Assembly: GCA_027886175.1 (NCBI GenBank)
Contig: JAJNNQ010000142.1
Location: 2,981,001 to 3,045,000, forward strand
Source: Phylloscopus collybita
Taxonomy: Eukaryota > Chordata > Aves > Passeriformes > Phylloscopidae
Reading direction: 5' to 3'
Length of the DNA: 64,000 nt
Every line of letters begins with the position of its first letter. Within the stretch, counting starts at the first letter, position 1. Below, one piece after another: positions 44,231 to 56,761 of this stretch. The notes beneath the pieces are model-generated. The model saw only the letters and a list, made by a program, of their open reading frames with translations. It had not been told where the DNA came from and searched no databases. The position numbers were made by a program, and so were the translations under genes.

Positions 44231-45650
44231 CCTTGCCATGCACAGGGTACAAAATACCAAACCCTTCACTCCAAAAAATATTTACATCTCTTTTTGCAAA
44301 ATATCCATAAGACAGCCTACAGTGTTAAAACAATCTCTCAGGTTATAAAAATTTGATTCCAAAACATCAAAACGCCTGTATTAAGTGTTTTATTAGTCAT
44401 CCTGGTTTAACCGTATTAGAAATGCACATTTCAAAGTGTCCATTTCAAAATACTAGGATGACAAGTTGAGAATCATCAAAGTAACCCAGTTTCAAAATAC
44501 TACCAGAAATCTATTCCAAAATGCTAGAAGATTAAGTCCCAACATACCCATGTCACTCCATTTCAGAATACCAAATTGCAAAATATCTTTTTTTATGCTA
44601 TATATGGATATATATGATATATATACATATATATACACATCTATATACACATATATATGATGCTATATATGGATATTAATCCCAAAAGAAAGCAATGTTG
44701 TCAAAATGGGATCTGTCCAATGGTTTTTTTCCTGTCTGAAAAGTTTTCCTGCAATGACCATCAATAAATGTATTTATTTTACTCATACAGCTAGATGTAG
44801 TAAAAGCTTTCCTCTAAACCGAAACACTCGTAGTAGTTTTCTGCTTCGGTGGTGTCTGTGAGAACTGGCATTTGGGAACAAAGGATGGAATTGTTATAAA
44901 TGAATAAAGCCAATTATAATAAAATAGAACTTTTTGCCAGATCGCCAGTGAAAAAGCCACAAGCGCAAAATTGACGAAGCCAATACCGAAACGGAGCGAG
45001 GAAATAGGCAGCGCGCAGCGGGCGAGACCTCCGTGAAGTGTCCCGCGACACCACACCCCCAGGTCTCACACCGGTCTGCCTCCAGGCCCACTGGTTTTAT
45101 ACCTTTTGGCTCAGTGTACAAGTCTGAACGTGTTGGAGAGTCCAGGGACAAGCTTGAACATGTTACAAAGTCCAGCTATCGAGGGAAGCAAAGAATCTCT
45201 AAAGGTCGGTGCTACAGTTCCGTTCTGAATTTCTATAGCTTCTTTGTCCCTCGATGGTTTTTGCCGATAGAATCGCAGCGGCGCTCAGCCGGTAGGGATG
45301 GGTTTAGGTGCTTCCAAGAGTCTCTCGATGACTTGGCCGGATCCATTCTCTTGGGCTATCAGTTCTTATCAGATCTTAGTTGCACCCGGTTTCAGCGTTC
45401 TGCTGTTTGTGTAATTTACCGTCACCCATACCTGTGAATACTACATGTATAAAATATTATTCGTGAACATAAACCAACATACACAAGGAAAATGTAAAAG
45501 AGTTTCTTGTGAGGTTACCATTCAGTTCCTGCCTGAGCTGACAGCCTCCAAAACACATGTACTATAGGGAATGCACCTTCCCCCCCTCTACCAATATCAC
45601 CTAATTTAATTTATTATTATATTCCAGGAACATGAATTAATATATACTAC
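44231..45650. other. Unassigned sequence with AT microsatellite
   Basis: 44590-44670 is a TATATA/GATATA microsatellite. The rest has no supported gene. 44990-45110 is GC-richer with TTTTATACC-type sequence and could be an old LTR, but I saw no terminal duplication. Confidence 0.5.
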
Positions 45651-45689
45651 AGAGTGAATCTGTTCCCTGGATGCACACGGAAAGTCTGT

Positions 45690-47580
45690 GTAGCAGGCAA
45701 AGGGAGTCCTTATAAATTGTATCAATATTTCCCTGAAATTCAGGGTGGACCAGCAATTGGGGGTGCTCAGGTTTGGTCTGGGCCTGTTAGGATTAGCCAT
45801 AAACAACCTGGCCAAACCCCTGACCCCTCAAGGGACGTGTCAAAGACTCCAACAGAAAAACAATTCAGTAATGATCGGCAAGGAAAAATTACTGCTCATT
45901 TCTTATGATCTGGGGGGAATTTCCTCGGTAATTACAAACCTAGGCCATCAGAATTTTGGAGGCAGAATGCCAATGTTGGCCACAGGCACCCAGGCAAGGA
46001 TAGCTCTTGTCCACAGAAAGGAAAGCCCAGGATCTCAGTGTTTCAGGGGCAGATGAAGGTCTGTGCAGCGGAGGGAGCAGCCAGCAGTACCTTTCTCCAC
46101 CTCACCTCCCCACTCCAAGATGTCACAGCTCCAGGTGTGACCAGCTGCCTTCAGAGGGTTCCCCCGGCATACCTGTGCCAGGAGCCGTTAGTCCAGAGGC
46201 ACCAACGGGGGCATCCCAAGCGTCGCTCCAGGAATGACCGTCAGAGCATCCATCAGGGGCGGAGGAGCAACCGGGTGCACCTGGGCATGGAGCACGGCTT
46301 CAAGAAAATGCCGAGGGAAAAGCACTCGTGCCAAGGGGCAGCACCCGAGCGACCCGGGCAGCATGCGGGGTCCCAGGGAGGAGCTCTAAACTTTCCCCTT
46401 TTATCTTGTTAGTCCCTCCCTAAAGCCCTTAGTAAAGAGAGGGATTATTAGGAGAAAAGGGGTTTAAAGTGAGGGGAAAAGCTTCCTTTTCCATAATTAA
46501 CTGTGTTCAAATTGTGGGGGAATCCCCTTCCCCTGCAATTGTAATGGTCTCAATTGACAGAAAGCTTACCTTTTCCACACTTTCAGGGGTAGGGATACGG
46601 AATCCGCATTTTCCGTTATTTTCCACGGAAAGGGAAAACTTTGATGATGCTCTTTCATGGGTTTGAATCAAGGGTAATGCCCCCTTTTCATCATCCTAAG
46701 ACTTAAGACGGGGAAGCCCAGCTGTCCCTCCTTTTCAAGGATTTGAATTGAGGGGAAAATCCCCCTTTTTCCATCACAGGAGAGATTTAAAATGAGGAAA
46801 CCCCTTCTTTTCCAAAAATTTTAGGCAATGAAATTAAAGGGGGATAAGCCATTTATTTGTCATGTTATCGGTTTACGTGGAAACTACTGCCCCATTTCCT
46901 CATTCTTAGCTGAAGGAATCTCTGTCTTTTTCAGTATTTTAAGGGTTTAAAACTGCATTTTGGGGCACTTCTATCAGTATTCCAGTACCAAGGATCACAG
47001 ATGGGAGCGAGCCCGCCACGTACATAACCCCAACACTGCTGGGGAGCGTACTATTTTTCTTATTTATAGTACAGATAGCCCTATTTGGAGGTCTTATTGA
47101 GATATACACCATTCATATCACTGCCATTCTTTGCCACCCTACTTAGTCACATGTGGAGTACTACATAGTCATCGCTGAGGAATAATTGCAACAAATTATC
47201 CAACTTACCTAGCTGTGCTGCCAAAACACAAAGTTTTATTTCTGCCCTTTTGCTTGAAGTAGCTGTAGCAAAAAAAGAAAGTGTCCTTACCTCCCGGAAG
47301 GGTTTTCTTCTCTGTTGAGTCCTGAACTCACCTTGAATTTAAGTCAGAGGAGTCAAAGAACTGCAGCCCCTTTGAGAGCTTTTATACCTCGTGGGATTTG
47401 CCTCCTCCCTTTTCCCAGGCATCACGGCAGCGAGAAGCAGGCCCAATCAGAAAAATTCAGCCCGGTTCTTTTTGCCGATGCCACCCGTATAGATGCGTCT
47501 CGTGCTCCTTTCTTGTCCCGTGTGCTCCCCCTTCCATTTCCTTTCACTCTGTCTTCTTGTTCTTTTTCTTGTAAGGAATG
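45690..47580. repeat. Duplicated segment C, copy 1
   Basis: Similar to 50.95-51.8 kb and 52.3-52.86 kb. Shared landmarks are GGGGGCATCCC(A/C)AGCGTC, TTAGGAGAAAAGGGGTTTAAA-type sequence, and GGCTTTTATACC(T/C) followed by GTGGGATTTG. Its left end (45690-46010) is a diverged relative of 5866-6200 and 32725-33060. No coding frame is conserved. Confidence 0.7.
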
Positions 47581-47964
47581 AGTCCTCAATATTTGTTTAA
47601 TAAATGTTGCTCAGCCCCTCTCCCTGTTCTGTCCTGCTTAACACGACTCTATGTCTTCGTCCCTCTCGTCGTCCTTTTGCCCGTACCCGTCCGTACCCGC
47701 CGCCCAGTCCTTCGCACTCATCGCATCCGTCTCTCCGTCAACCTCCGCGCTTCCGGCCGCACCTCTCCGTCTCCATCCCCGCACCACGCTTCGCCCTTCT
47801 TCCCCCCCCACCGGCACATGCCACGGTCATTTCCTCTGTGGTTTCTCGTTTCCCTCTTTGCCAGTGTATCCCTCTGTCTTTGCCATGTATTTGGCATTTG
47901 TCTTTTTCTCTGTCCTTCTCCATGTCTCACTCCCGTTCCTTTTTCATTCTCTGTGGCTCTGTGG

Positions 47965-49215
47965 TGCTCCCCGTGCCACTTTCCCACAGGCTTCTTCCGC
48001 CAGCTCTCTCATCACCCTGGGACGGACCCCATCCGGTCCCACAGACTTACGGATATCCAAGTATTTCAGCAGTTTTCCGACCGCCTCCCCTTGGATAACG
48101 GGGGAACCATTCTGTTCCCTGACATCATCTACCAACCCAAGAGGACAGTTGTCATGAAGGCAAGTCGTCTTCCCACTAAAAACTGAGGCAAAGTAGGCAT
48201 TAAGCACTTCTGCCTTTTCCTCATCTGCAGTTACTAAGTTCCCTCCCACGTCCAATCAAGAACAAAGGTTGCTCTTACCCTTCCTTTTACCGTTAATATA
48301 TTTGTAAAAACATTTTTTATTCTCCTTTACAGCAGTCACCATTCTAAGTTCAAAGTGAGCTTTAGCCTGCCTAATTTTTTTCCTACATGCTCTAGCAGTC
48401 CCCTTGAATGCTTCCTGAGAGACCTGCCTCTCCTTCCAAAGATGATACGTCCCCTTTGTATTTCTAAGTTCTTCCAAAACCTCCTCGCCCATCCAGGCCG
48501 GACGTTTACCCCGTCGACTTATCTTTCGGCACGCAGAAACAGCGTGTCCCTGTGCCCTCATCCCTGTGCCCTCAAGATGTCTGTTTTGAGGCAGGCCCAC
48601 ATTTCCTGAACTCCTTTGTTTTTAAGGACTGCTTCCCTTACTAAGCCTCCTACAAAGACCAAAGTCTGCCCTCCGGAAGTCCAATGCAAGAGTCTTACTG
48701 GTGCTCCTCCTGATTTCACCAAATACTGAGAACTCTATTATTTCATGATCACTCTGTCCCAAGCGACCTGCAATCACCACATCTCCCAGCAGCCCATCTA
48801 TATTTGCAAACAGCAGATCTAACATGGTCCCTCCCCTGGTGGGCTGACCCACCAACAAAAAGTTGTCCTCCATAGAGTCTCAAACTTTCCTGGACTGCCT
48901 CTTATCTGCTGTATTAAGTTCCCAGCAGATGTCCGGTAGGTTGAAGTCACCCAGAAGAACAAGGGCTGACGATCCTGAAACACTCTCCGGGTGCTTATAG
49001 AATAAGTTGCCCACCTCTTCTTCACGGTCGGGTGGATGATGACAGACTCCCAGGAGGATGTCAGCCTTGTTGGCCTTCCCCTTAATTCCTACCCATAAGC
49101 ATTCAACTCCATCTTCCTTAGTTTCAATTGCTACAGCATCAAAAGTCTCCTTAATATAAAGGGCCACCCCTCCACCTCTTCTTCCTTTACCGTCTCTTCT
49201 GAAGAGCCCGTAGCC
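47965..49215 (-). mobile_element. CR1 LINE fragment, minus strand
   Basis: Minus-strand open stretches in order 48880-49167, 48622-48873, 48256-48600 and 47944-48255 read as a CR1 ORF2. They show the end of the endonuclease (LLGDFNLPDICWE; QSDHEIIEFSVFG), the linker, and the start of reverse transcriptase (SVGPDGVRPRVMRELAE), where the copy ends. Both the 5' part and the reverse-transcriptase catalytic core onward are missing, and frames are broken. CR1 is the dominant LINE of birds and other sauropsids and supports the host assignment. Confidence 0.88.
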
Positions 49216-49945
49216 ATCTAGTGCAGCGCTCCGGCTACGTGAAGCCCGCTAGGGACCGGCTTTCTCGCCGGCCTTAAGTCTTTGGAAGCCTACTTCCAAG
49301 CCCTTAGAAATGCGGTCAGAAATCTTTCCCACCTGTGGAATCTAGCCACCCTTTCCACTCAGGTGCTGTTGTACAAAAACGGGAATACACTTATCAAAAT
49401 CATAAACATCAGATGATTTGTCCCAGATCGGGACCAGCAAACACTGTCGTGTAGATGGCCACGACACTCAGAGTCCGTCAATAAAACTCTCAAAGGCTTT
49501 AAGCATTAGCACCTTGCTATCTAGTATTGAATTTCTCGAAGAGCCAGGTGGAATTAGCTCTGTGAGAGTCCTACACCTCTGAGGGTATCCAGCACCTTAC
49601 CGAAAATGGTTTAAATAATTTTGCAAGACGGCACGGTCGAGTACGTCTCGAAAAAGCAAAAAGGTTTTAATAAAAAAATAAAATAGAACAAAGCTGAGCA
49701 CAGTATAGGGGCAGGTCCCATACATCTCCTTCAACACCTCAAGAATACACTGAGAAGCTTTATGTTCTCCCTTAAGTATTGGATGATTTAGGTGGGTTTT
49801 TTTGCCAAAGAGCTCAATAGAGAATAGCTGTTTCTGGGGAATAGGTAAGCAGACCTATCAGTGTTTATGTCTTAGCACTGAGCCCATTACTGTCAGGAGA
49901 GCAAACAAACTTCTAGTGTTCTTCTCTTAAAAGGTTTTGAGGTGA
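49216..49945. other. No gene seen
   Basis: Mixed sequence without recognisable genes, between the CR1 fragment and the next duplicated block. Confidence 0.6.
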
Positions 49946-49949
49946 GTCT

Positions 49950-50360
49950 TAAACCTTTCCCTATATGGAAACACCTGTTCAGGTGTGGAAATGCATTCCT
50001 ACAATCTAGAAATCTTTCATGCCTTTTCTATGTTGCCTCCCATGGGCAGCTCTACACAGCTTTGGTTCTTTCTCTCTTTCTTCTCTCTTCCTTCTGCAGT
50101 TCCAGCTCACTCCTTCCCATCCCTAACACGGCCCCCTCACCTCGTCCGTCCCTCGTATGACGTCTCAACCTTTCCGTCCCTCGCACGCCTTCCTCCTCGC
50201 AGCTCGGCCAGCAGACTCCGACTGACTACTGGCTAACTCGCTCTTTTATCGCACCCATAGCTGTGAGGGCAAGGCTATTCCTACTCTTGAGTAATTAACC
50301 CAGCTGCAATATATCAAAGGCAAGATTGCCTTTAGCACCGTCTCTCCCTGTCTCCCCATA
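49950..50360. repeat. Duplicated block paired with 51850-52260
   Basis: Both blocks share GGGCA(G/A)CTCTACACAGCT, TTCCAGCTCACTCC, CAGCAGACTCC(G/T)ACTGACT and TAATTAAC(C/A)CAGCTGCA, but sit in a different order relative to segment C, so the region was rearranged after duplication. Confidence 0.7.
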
Positions 50361-50945
50361 ATATACAGCCAAGGTGGCTGTATACTATGTATACTATGTA
50401 TACAAGGTGGCCAAGGATTCTCACTTCCTCTCTGTCCCCGAGCCCCCGAGGGGCTCACAGCATCAGTTTATCAGGAGTCACCCAGAGTCCACGAGGCCCA
50501 TTAAGTTACAACCCGCACGCCTGGCAGGGGAGGCGTTTTCCGTTCAGAATTATCCCTGTCCTCGCAGGCCGGAACATTCGGTGTTCCGTTCGGTCTCGGC
50601 AATGTTTTGGGGACCTCGTGACTTCCGGGGACATCGTAGATGTCATCGGGTTGCTCTAGCACACCATTGGAGGTTTGTGAATGGTATTTCAGGGCCTTAG
50701 AAGGGCCTCAGAGGATTTAGGAGGTCCTACAAACATCTGAGGGGCATCTAGAAGCCCCCAAAGCCATAGTCACCTTTTTCTAGCTCTGACAGGCTTGTTT
50801 TAGAACATCTAAACTGTTTCCATCGGCTCTTAAAAAACTTCAACATCCCAGACCAAGTCCTAAATCCACTGAAATCATCCCAGCAACCACACGTCCTTCC
50901 CGAAACTTTCTAAACCAGCCCTGGACCCAAGTGACAGCACTTTTC
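50361..50945. other. No gene seen
   Basis: Unique-looking sequence between duplicated blocks, with no supported gene. Confidence 0.55.
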
Positions 50946-50949
50946 CATG

Positions 50950-52860
50950 GGAAAGACCCCCCAGAGCCCTCAAGCTTCAGAGGCAGATACCGGGCCTTGC
51001 AGAAAAGCCAATGACCTGCAGGACTTTCCTCTACCTCTCCCTACCCATTCAAAGTCAAGCAGCCCCAGTGTGATCAGCGAGGGTCACGAGGTGCCAGGTC
51101 CCCCGGGGGTCATTTTTAGGGGTTACGTCCACCCACCCGCACATGGAACCGGCAGCGGAGAGGGACCGGCGGGGGCATCCCGAGCGTCCCTTCGGGCACC
51201 ACGGCCAGAGCACGTCGTAGGAGCCCGGGAGCAGGCGGACGATCCGGGCAAGGAGCCTCCCTCCGAGAGAACTCCGAGCGAAAAGCCATCACGCTGAGGA
51301 GAGGTGCCGGAGCCCACGGGGGAGGGTCTGGGGTCCCGGAGTCTATCTTTCAACTTTTGCCTTTCATCTTGTCAGTCCCTCTTTGCTACATGCAGTCCCT
51401 ACCCAGTGCCCCCATGAAAAAGGGGCCTTACTAGGAGAACAAGGGTTTAAACTGAGGAAGAATACTTCTTTTTCTGTAATCGCTTGTGTTTCAATTGATG
51501 GGGAGTCCCCTTCCCCTGCATTTTTCACGGTATCCATTGTAGGACACCCTCCCTTTTCCCTCCTGTTTGGGGCATTAGTAGACAGGGAATCCCCATTTTG
51601 CTTTGTTTTCCAGTTTAAACGGAAAGGCAACACCTTGACCACAGTATTTTACAGGTTTGCATTAAGGGTACCTCCCCCTTTTCATCGTCCTAAGGTTTAA
51701 TTTCAGGAGGAAGTCCAGGTGTCCCTCCTTTTGGAAAGTTTGCACCGATGTGAAAATCCCCTTTTTTCCCCATCATTTGAAAGACTGAAAGCGCCTCTTT
51801 AAAGACTTCACTGGATTCCAAACATTAACACCTTATTATCTAGCAGTCTCTCATGTCTTTTCTCTAGAGCTTTTTATGGGCAACTCTACACAGCTCTCAG
51901 GGCCAGTCTATTTATGGCAGCAGCTACTCTGTAGAGCCAGTGTCTCAACTTTTTTTCTACTCTCTTTCTTCTGCTGTTCCAGCTCACTCCCTTCCGTCCT
52001 TAGCACGGCCGCCTATCTCCCTCTGTGCCTCGTACGGTAGCTTACCTCATTTGTCCCTTTCCCGACCTCCCGTCCCTTTCTCCTCATAGCACGGCTAGCA
52101 GACTCCTACTGACTCCGACTCCGACACAACGCCCTCCCAACTTACTCACTCTTTATCATACCCATAGCTGGCAGGGCAAGGCTGATGCCACTTTTTGATA
52201 ATTAACACAGCTGCAGTGGATCAGAGGTAAGATTACCTGCAGTATTATCTCTATCTCTTTTCCCACAGACACATTCATCTTTTGCCAATGTTTTAGAGGA
52301 CTAAAGCAAAGTGGCGAAGCCCTTTTATTCCCATTTCCCCATTGTGTCAGTTTAATGCAGATAAAATTAGGGGGACCCTCATTAAAGGTTCTTATGAGAT
52401 TCACACTATTCATATCGCTACCATTCTTCCCTCATCTCTTTAGTCACATATGGAGCGCTACTTAGTAATCACTTAGGCAAAGTTTCCCAAGTTCACAACA
52501 AATTATCCGACTTATCTCGCTATGCTGCCAAAGCACAAAGTTCCATATCTCACTCGTTTACTGCCTTTTTGCTCAAAGTAGTTATAGAAAAAAAAAGGGC
52601 ATTACCTTTTCCTGGAAAAGTTTGCTTCTAAACAGAGCCCCGTACCTACCTGGAATTTAAGTCATAGGAGCCAAACAGCTACAGCTCCTCTGAGGGCTTT
52701 TATACCCAGTGGGATTTGTCTCCTCCCTTTTCCCAGGGACTCGTGGGAATGAGAGGCAGGCCCAAACAGGGGTATATTAACCCCAGCCTTTGCTAAGGGG
52801 CTTCATTCCCTCCTGGGAATCAGCTGGGCTAAGAGCTCTCTTCTCCATTCGGTGAAGATG
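50950..52860. repeat. Duplicated segment C, copy 2
   Basis: Pairs with 46.0-46.9 kb, then 49.95-50.36 kb, then 46.85-47.55 kb, in that order. It contains the same (A)n-rich ends and GCTTTTATACCCAGTGGGAT landmark. Confidence 0.7.
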
Positions 52861-53550
52861 GTTTTTCAGCTTAGCTTGTTTTCAGCAGATGCTTTTGGGC
52901 ATCTAAAGCAAAAGAGGCTTCGAAGACACTGAAGAAAGCTGCATTGAATCCAGGGAGTATCTAAGTTTATGATTTTGGGTTGTGTGTTCAGGGATGGTCC
53001 ATTGCTTTTAAAACTTCTGGTATTGTTCTTGTTGTTTTTAGGAGAAGCACCGCTTCCTGAGATTCTAGGTCGTGTCAAGAGCGATACTTCAGATTTTTTC
53101 AGCAGATTCAGCATGTTACAAAAGGGATCTTCCTTGAGTTGAAGATGATCTTTGAGATTGCGGCTTCTGGTAAGGAAGTTGGGGACTGTGACCTAGAGAG
53201 GGTGGGTGACCCAGGTAGGAATTACTGTGGTGGGGTTTAGGAGGTAGCATGGTGAGAAGCAGAGTCCATTTGAGGGCCTCCCTAAGAGTTTTCAGAAGCC
53301 CAGGGGATGTATTTACATGTCTTAGGGCACACAAGCGCATCCACCGCAATCACAGAAAGGCTGTGTGGCTTTGTCTCTCGCGAACTGTGGTGCCAATCAA
53401 AGTAACAGCTATAGCCTTAGACTCACTATGAAACCAGCGAGTCAAAGATCCAGACACATTAAGGACAGGATGAGTAGCTGACTCATTGGGATTTGGCTCA
53501 CGTAACGCTAAACTCATACTTTGGTTTTAATTTTCTTGACTGTAGGTGAC
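52861..53550. other. Unassigned; minus-strand open stretches of unknown origin
   Basis: Minus-strand open stretches 52866-53114 and 53116-53349 are near-adjacent and could be remnants of a retroelement, but no motif supports an assignment. Confidence 0.35.
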
Positions 53551-55190
53551 AAAGAGCCGAACCGGTGATCAGGGGGCCTTCCGAGTCACCCAAAAGATAA
53601 GTCAGGGGCCACGGCCCGGAGGCGGGATGTTAGTACGGTACCGGCTTGGGAATTCCTGGGACAGGTTTAACAACTAGCAGAGAGGAAAAGGATCTTTTCT
53701 AAGGAGCGCCTTAGGACAGCTAAAAGGAGCAGCTCTACTTTTGATTGTAGCTCTAAGTTGTGCAGTGCAGAACAGTTCCAGCGTGTGTCTTGTTGTCTCG
53801 TGTGCCATGTTGTCTAGCCTGTCCTTGGGATCCCTCAGATCAGATATCGCTGTCTTTTCCCCTCGAGGACCTTATCACGAGCGTCAGCCATCATCTCTAG
53901 ATTCTCGAACATTCGCGCTCCTCGGCACAATGCCGATACCATCCGTTCTTTTACGGGCTAGGCCGCATCTCCGAGTCGTATCTTAGAAGCATCAAATCGG
54001 ATGTCTTTTGAGGCCTCATTCCCGGCCGTACCATCCTCCTTTCTGGCCGTGAGTTGTAGCATCCCGGGGCTCGTAAGGCTGTACGGTTACGGGGAGCATT
54101 CTGAACGTACTATTATCTCATAGCTATCTTGATCATCGTGACTGACAGTTTCTTTAACAGGTCACTGTGTTACAGTCTTTTCTTCTGCTCCTTAGAGCCC
54201 TCTCCGTCCGCCATCGGCATACCGTCGGTCATCTCTTTTGGCATCATCTCGGTCCTTGCTATTATTCTAATTGCTATTTTTGCTGGGATCTTTGTTTGTT
54301 GTCCTTGTGTCACGCTGTTTGTAATGTGTTGTGTTTAGCCTGGAACTGCTCTGCCCTGTGGAATAGATAAGAGGGTAGGTGGGCTAGACAGACAACTTTA
54401 CAGGTAACATTTTAGCCACCCGAGCCCCACCTCAGACACAGCGAGTGTGGCCGGTCCGTGCGGAGTTGGGCAGAGACAGAGGGAACGGTATAGCGGCGTC
54501 TCACAGTTTTGTAGCTCTTTGTCTTAATGCATGCTGTTGTCAGATCCTAGACAGTTTGCGTTGAGAAATGGGAACTTTGAGAAGCTTAAGCTTTCCCTAT
54601 GTGTCTGAGTGACTTTAACGAAGGATTCTTTTGCAGAGGGATAGTAACATAGTAAACCCAGTACAAACACTGGAGACCGGAGGAGCACGGCGACGAGACG
54701 AGTCGGCGCCGAAAGCCTGAGCTACGGCCTGACTTTCTTCTCTACGTTTACATCGTCGGTCATATTTTCATCTAATTTTGAAGATGCAAGGAGCGTGACA
54801 CGGTCGGCTAGCAGCACCGGGGCACCGTGACCAGATGCGTACAGGCGAGCGAGAGGAGTATCAGTTCTGGCATAGAACCGGATGCTACGGGCATTCTTGC
54901 GTAAGCGATGAAACTCTAAGCGGCCTTTGTTATTTTGTGTTTTACAGGTGGCCAGCAGCATTTAAAGTGCCGGTCCCGTACGACCGAGACCGTCGCAGCA
55001 GGAGGTGACATTCAAGGGGTTTCGGACAGAAACTACTTTGGCCACACGACGCTTTTGGACCCTACGTCGGTACACACTTTTCCATTTTGTTTTGCCCCTT
55101 CTTTCCGGGAAGGTCTGTCATTGCTTGGCTTTTCAGGGCAGATGTAAATGGTGGCTATGTTACAGCATTGTTCTTTTTCCTTCTTTTTAG

Positions 55191-55494
55191 GAAGTGATGC
55201 CGCATATCAGCAGTCAAGATCAAGTGGGTAAAGTGAGCAGTGAGTAGTGGGCAGAAGCAGTTGTTATTGCTCGGATGCCACATTCCGGTCTAACTCAAAG
55301 CATCCATTGTCATTTGTGCATTTTAGGCGGTTTGCTCACTTTGCATCGAGACTCCCTCCCCAATCACCCGACGGACCCAGTACGCTTCTCTCGTGAGCCC
55401 TCTGGAAGTAATACAGGACTCTGCGATGAAGCCTCGATCTTTCCCGTTTGAAGGTGCCATTTGGGTAGACTTTGGTAACGGCCGAAGAGTTGCG
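55191..55494 (+). CDS. Locus B exon pair: 42-nt module plus 168-nt exon
   Basis: Module 55191-55232 (EVMPHISSQDQVGK) has a TTTTTAG acceptor and GTGAGC donor. It is followed by exon 55327-55494, 168 nt or 56 codons, with a CATTTTAG acceptor and GTGAGT donor. This exon reads AVCSLCIETPSPITRRTQYA through EGAIWVDFGNGRRVA without a stop. Both are phase 0 at both ends, so they join in frame. The next AG-bordered segment (55579-55658) stops after ten codons in this phase, but skipping it to the phase-0 exon at 56762 would keep the frame open. The start of the 168-nt exon has a partial relative at 10502 in locus A. I recognise no domain. Confidence 0.4.
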
Positions 55495-56761
55495 GTGAGT
55501 CAGGGAGGCAGGGAGGAGGAAGGGAGGGTCCACTCAAGTTTCAGCAATGCCACATCCCCTCGTCTCCTTTTAACGCAGGTATACCCTATGACGATGACAT
55601 CGGCCTCCTAGCACGGCCGAAGCGTGCGGGCCGAGGACCCGGGCATTCTTAAGAAATGGTGAGTAGCAGAATTGTTGCATTTTGGCCGACATGCTGCTGA
55701 GATTGCACATTCATATTAGTTTTTTTTAATTGTAGCTGACTAAGAGACTACAGCCCAGTGACAGCAGGAACCTCCCCGAGGGCGAGGCGGCCTTCTTTCG
55801 CACCCAACGTGGATTCGCATCCCCGGTCCAAGAGATAAGTGAGGGGCTATGGGTCACAGAAGATTTGAAAGCGGGGTGCTGAGTCAGGGGTCACTGGGCG
55901 GGATTTTGGAGTCAGCTTTGGAGACAGGCATGTCCAAGAAATGGCCCCTTAGGTGCATAAATGGAAAGTGTTGTTTTTCATCTCAATGCTGAGGTGTGCA
56001 GGGCAGAGCAGTCCCAGGGCATTTCACGTGTCTCATCTGTTGTGCACTGTCTTTTGGGCACCTGGTCTTCCTTGTCTTTTGCCTTAGCCCTTCAAGGGGC
56101 CGATAGGAAACGCCGGAGTCATTCTTAGCAGGTCTAATCTCTCTGTTCCTCGGCCAGGCGCCGATCACATTGAACCTTTCATTTGGGAGCCCAGACAGGC
56201 ATCAAAATTGCATCTCTCTTTAGAAGCATCCGGTCCAATGTCTTTTCAGGTCTTGTTCCGAGCTGTATCGACAGCTGCGCTCCGCAACGATCCATTCTGG
56301 CGGATTAGGACTTGTCAGAAGGCAAAGATAGGTAGAGGCTTTTAACCACAGGACTCTCGGGCATCCATCTTTGCAGTGCTTGGAATAAGTCATCCTGCTA
56401 ACATCTTCTTCCTGCAGGGTTCTCTGAGCCCGGTTAGCCCACCAGGGCTCTCGCCTCGGACATCTCATTCAGAGTTCTCGGTCTTCTTTGCGGTCATTCT
56501 TCTCGCCGAGAGTTTTCTGTCCCCGTTGTGTTCCCTCATTTGTCGTCTCCCGTGTCACGGGTGTGGGTGTGTATTTGTCCCGGAGCTGCTCTGCCCTTCT
56601 CCGTAGTTGGGTGTAGGTGTCGTAGAGCAAGTGCTGGGGACTTGAAATTTATAATGCGGGGTGTAGCTGGACTTTAAGTAGTATCTGTAGATTGACCCAA
56701 GATGTCTGGAGCCATCCAGTTATCCTGCAGCACTTTGACTTTCATCGTAACTTTCTTTCAG

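Noticed and set aside
47578..48186. Three overlapping + strand frames of 160-200 codons
   Set aside because: Pyrimidine-rich sequence and the antisense of the CR1 fragment; no coding support.
53116..53349. Minus-strand 77-codon frame, possibly retroviral
   Set aside because: No motif or LTR context; cannot be told from chance.
54722..54961. Antisense 79-codon frame in locus B
   Set aside because: Overlaps + strand exon candidates with splice borders; no independent support.
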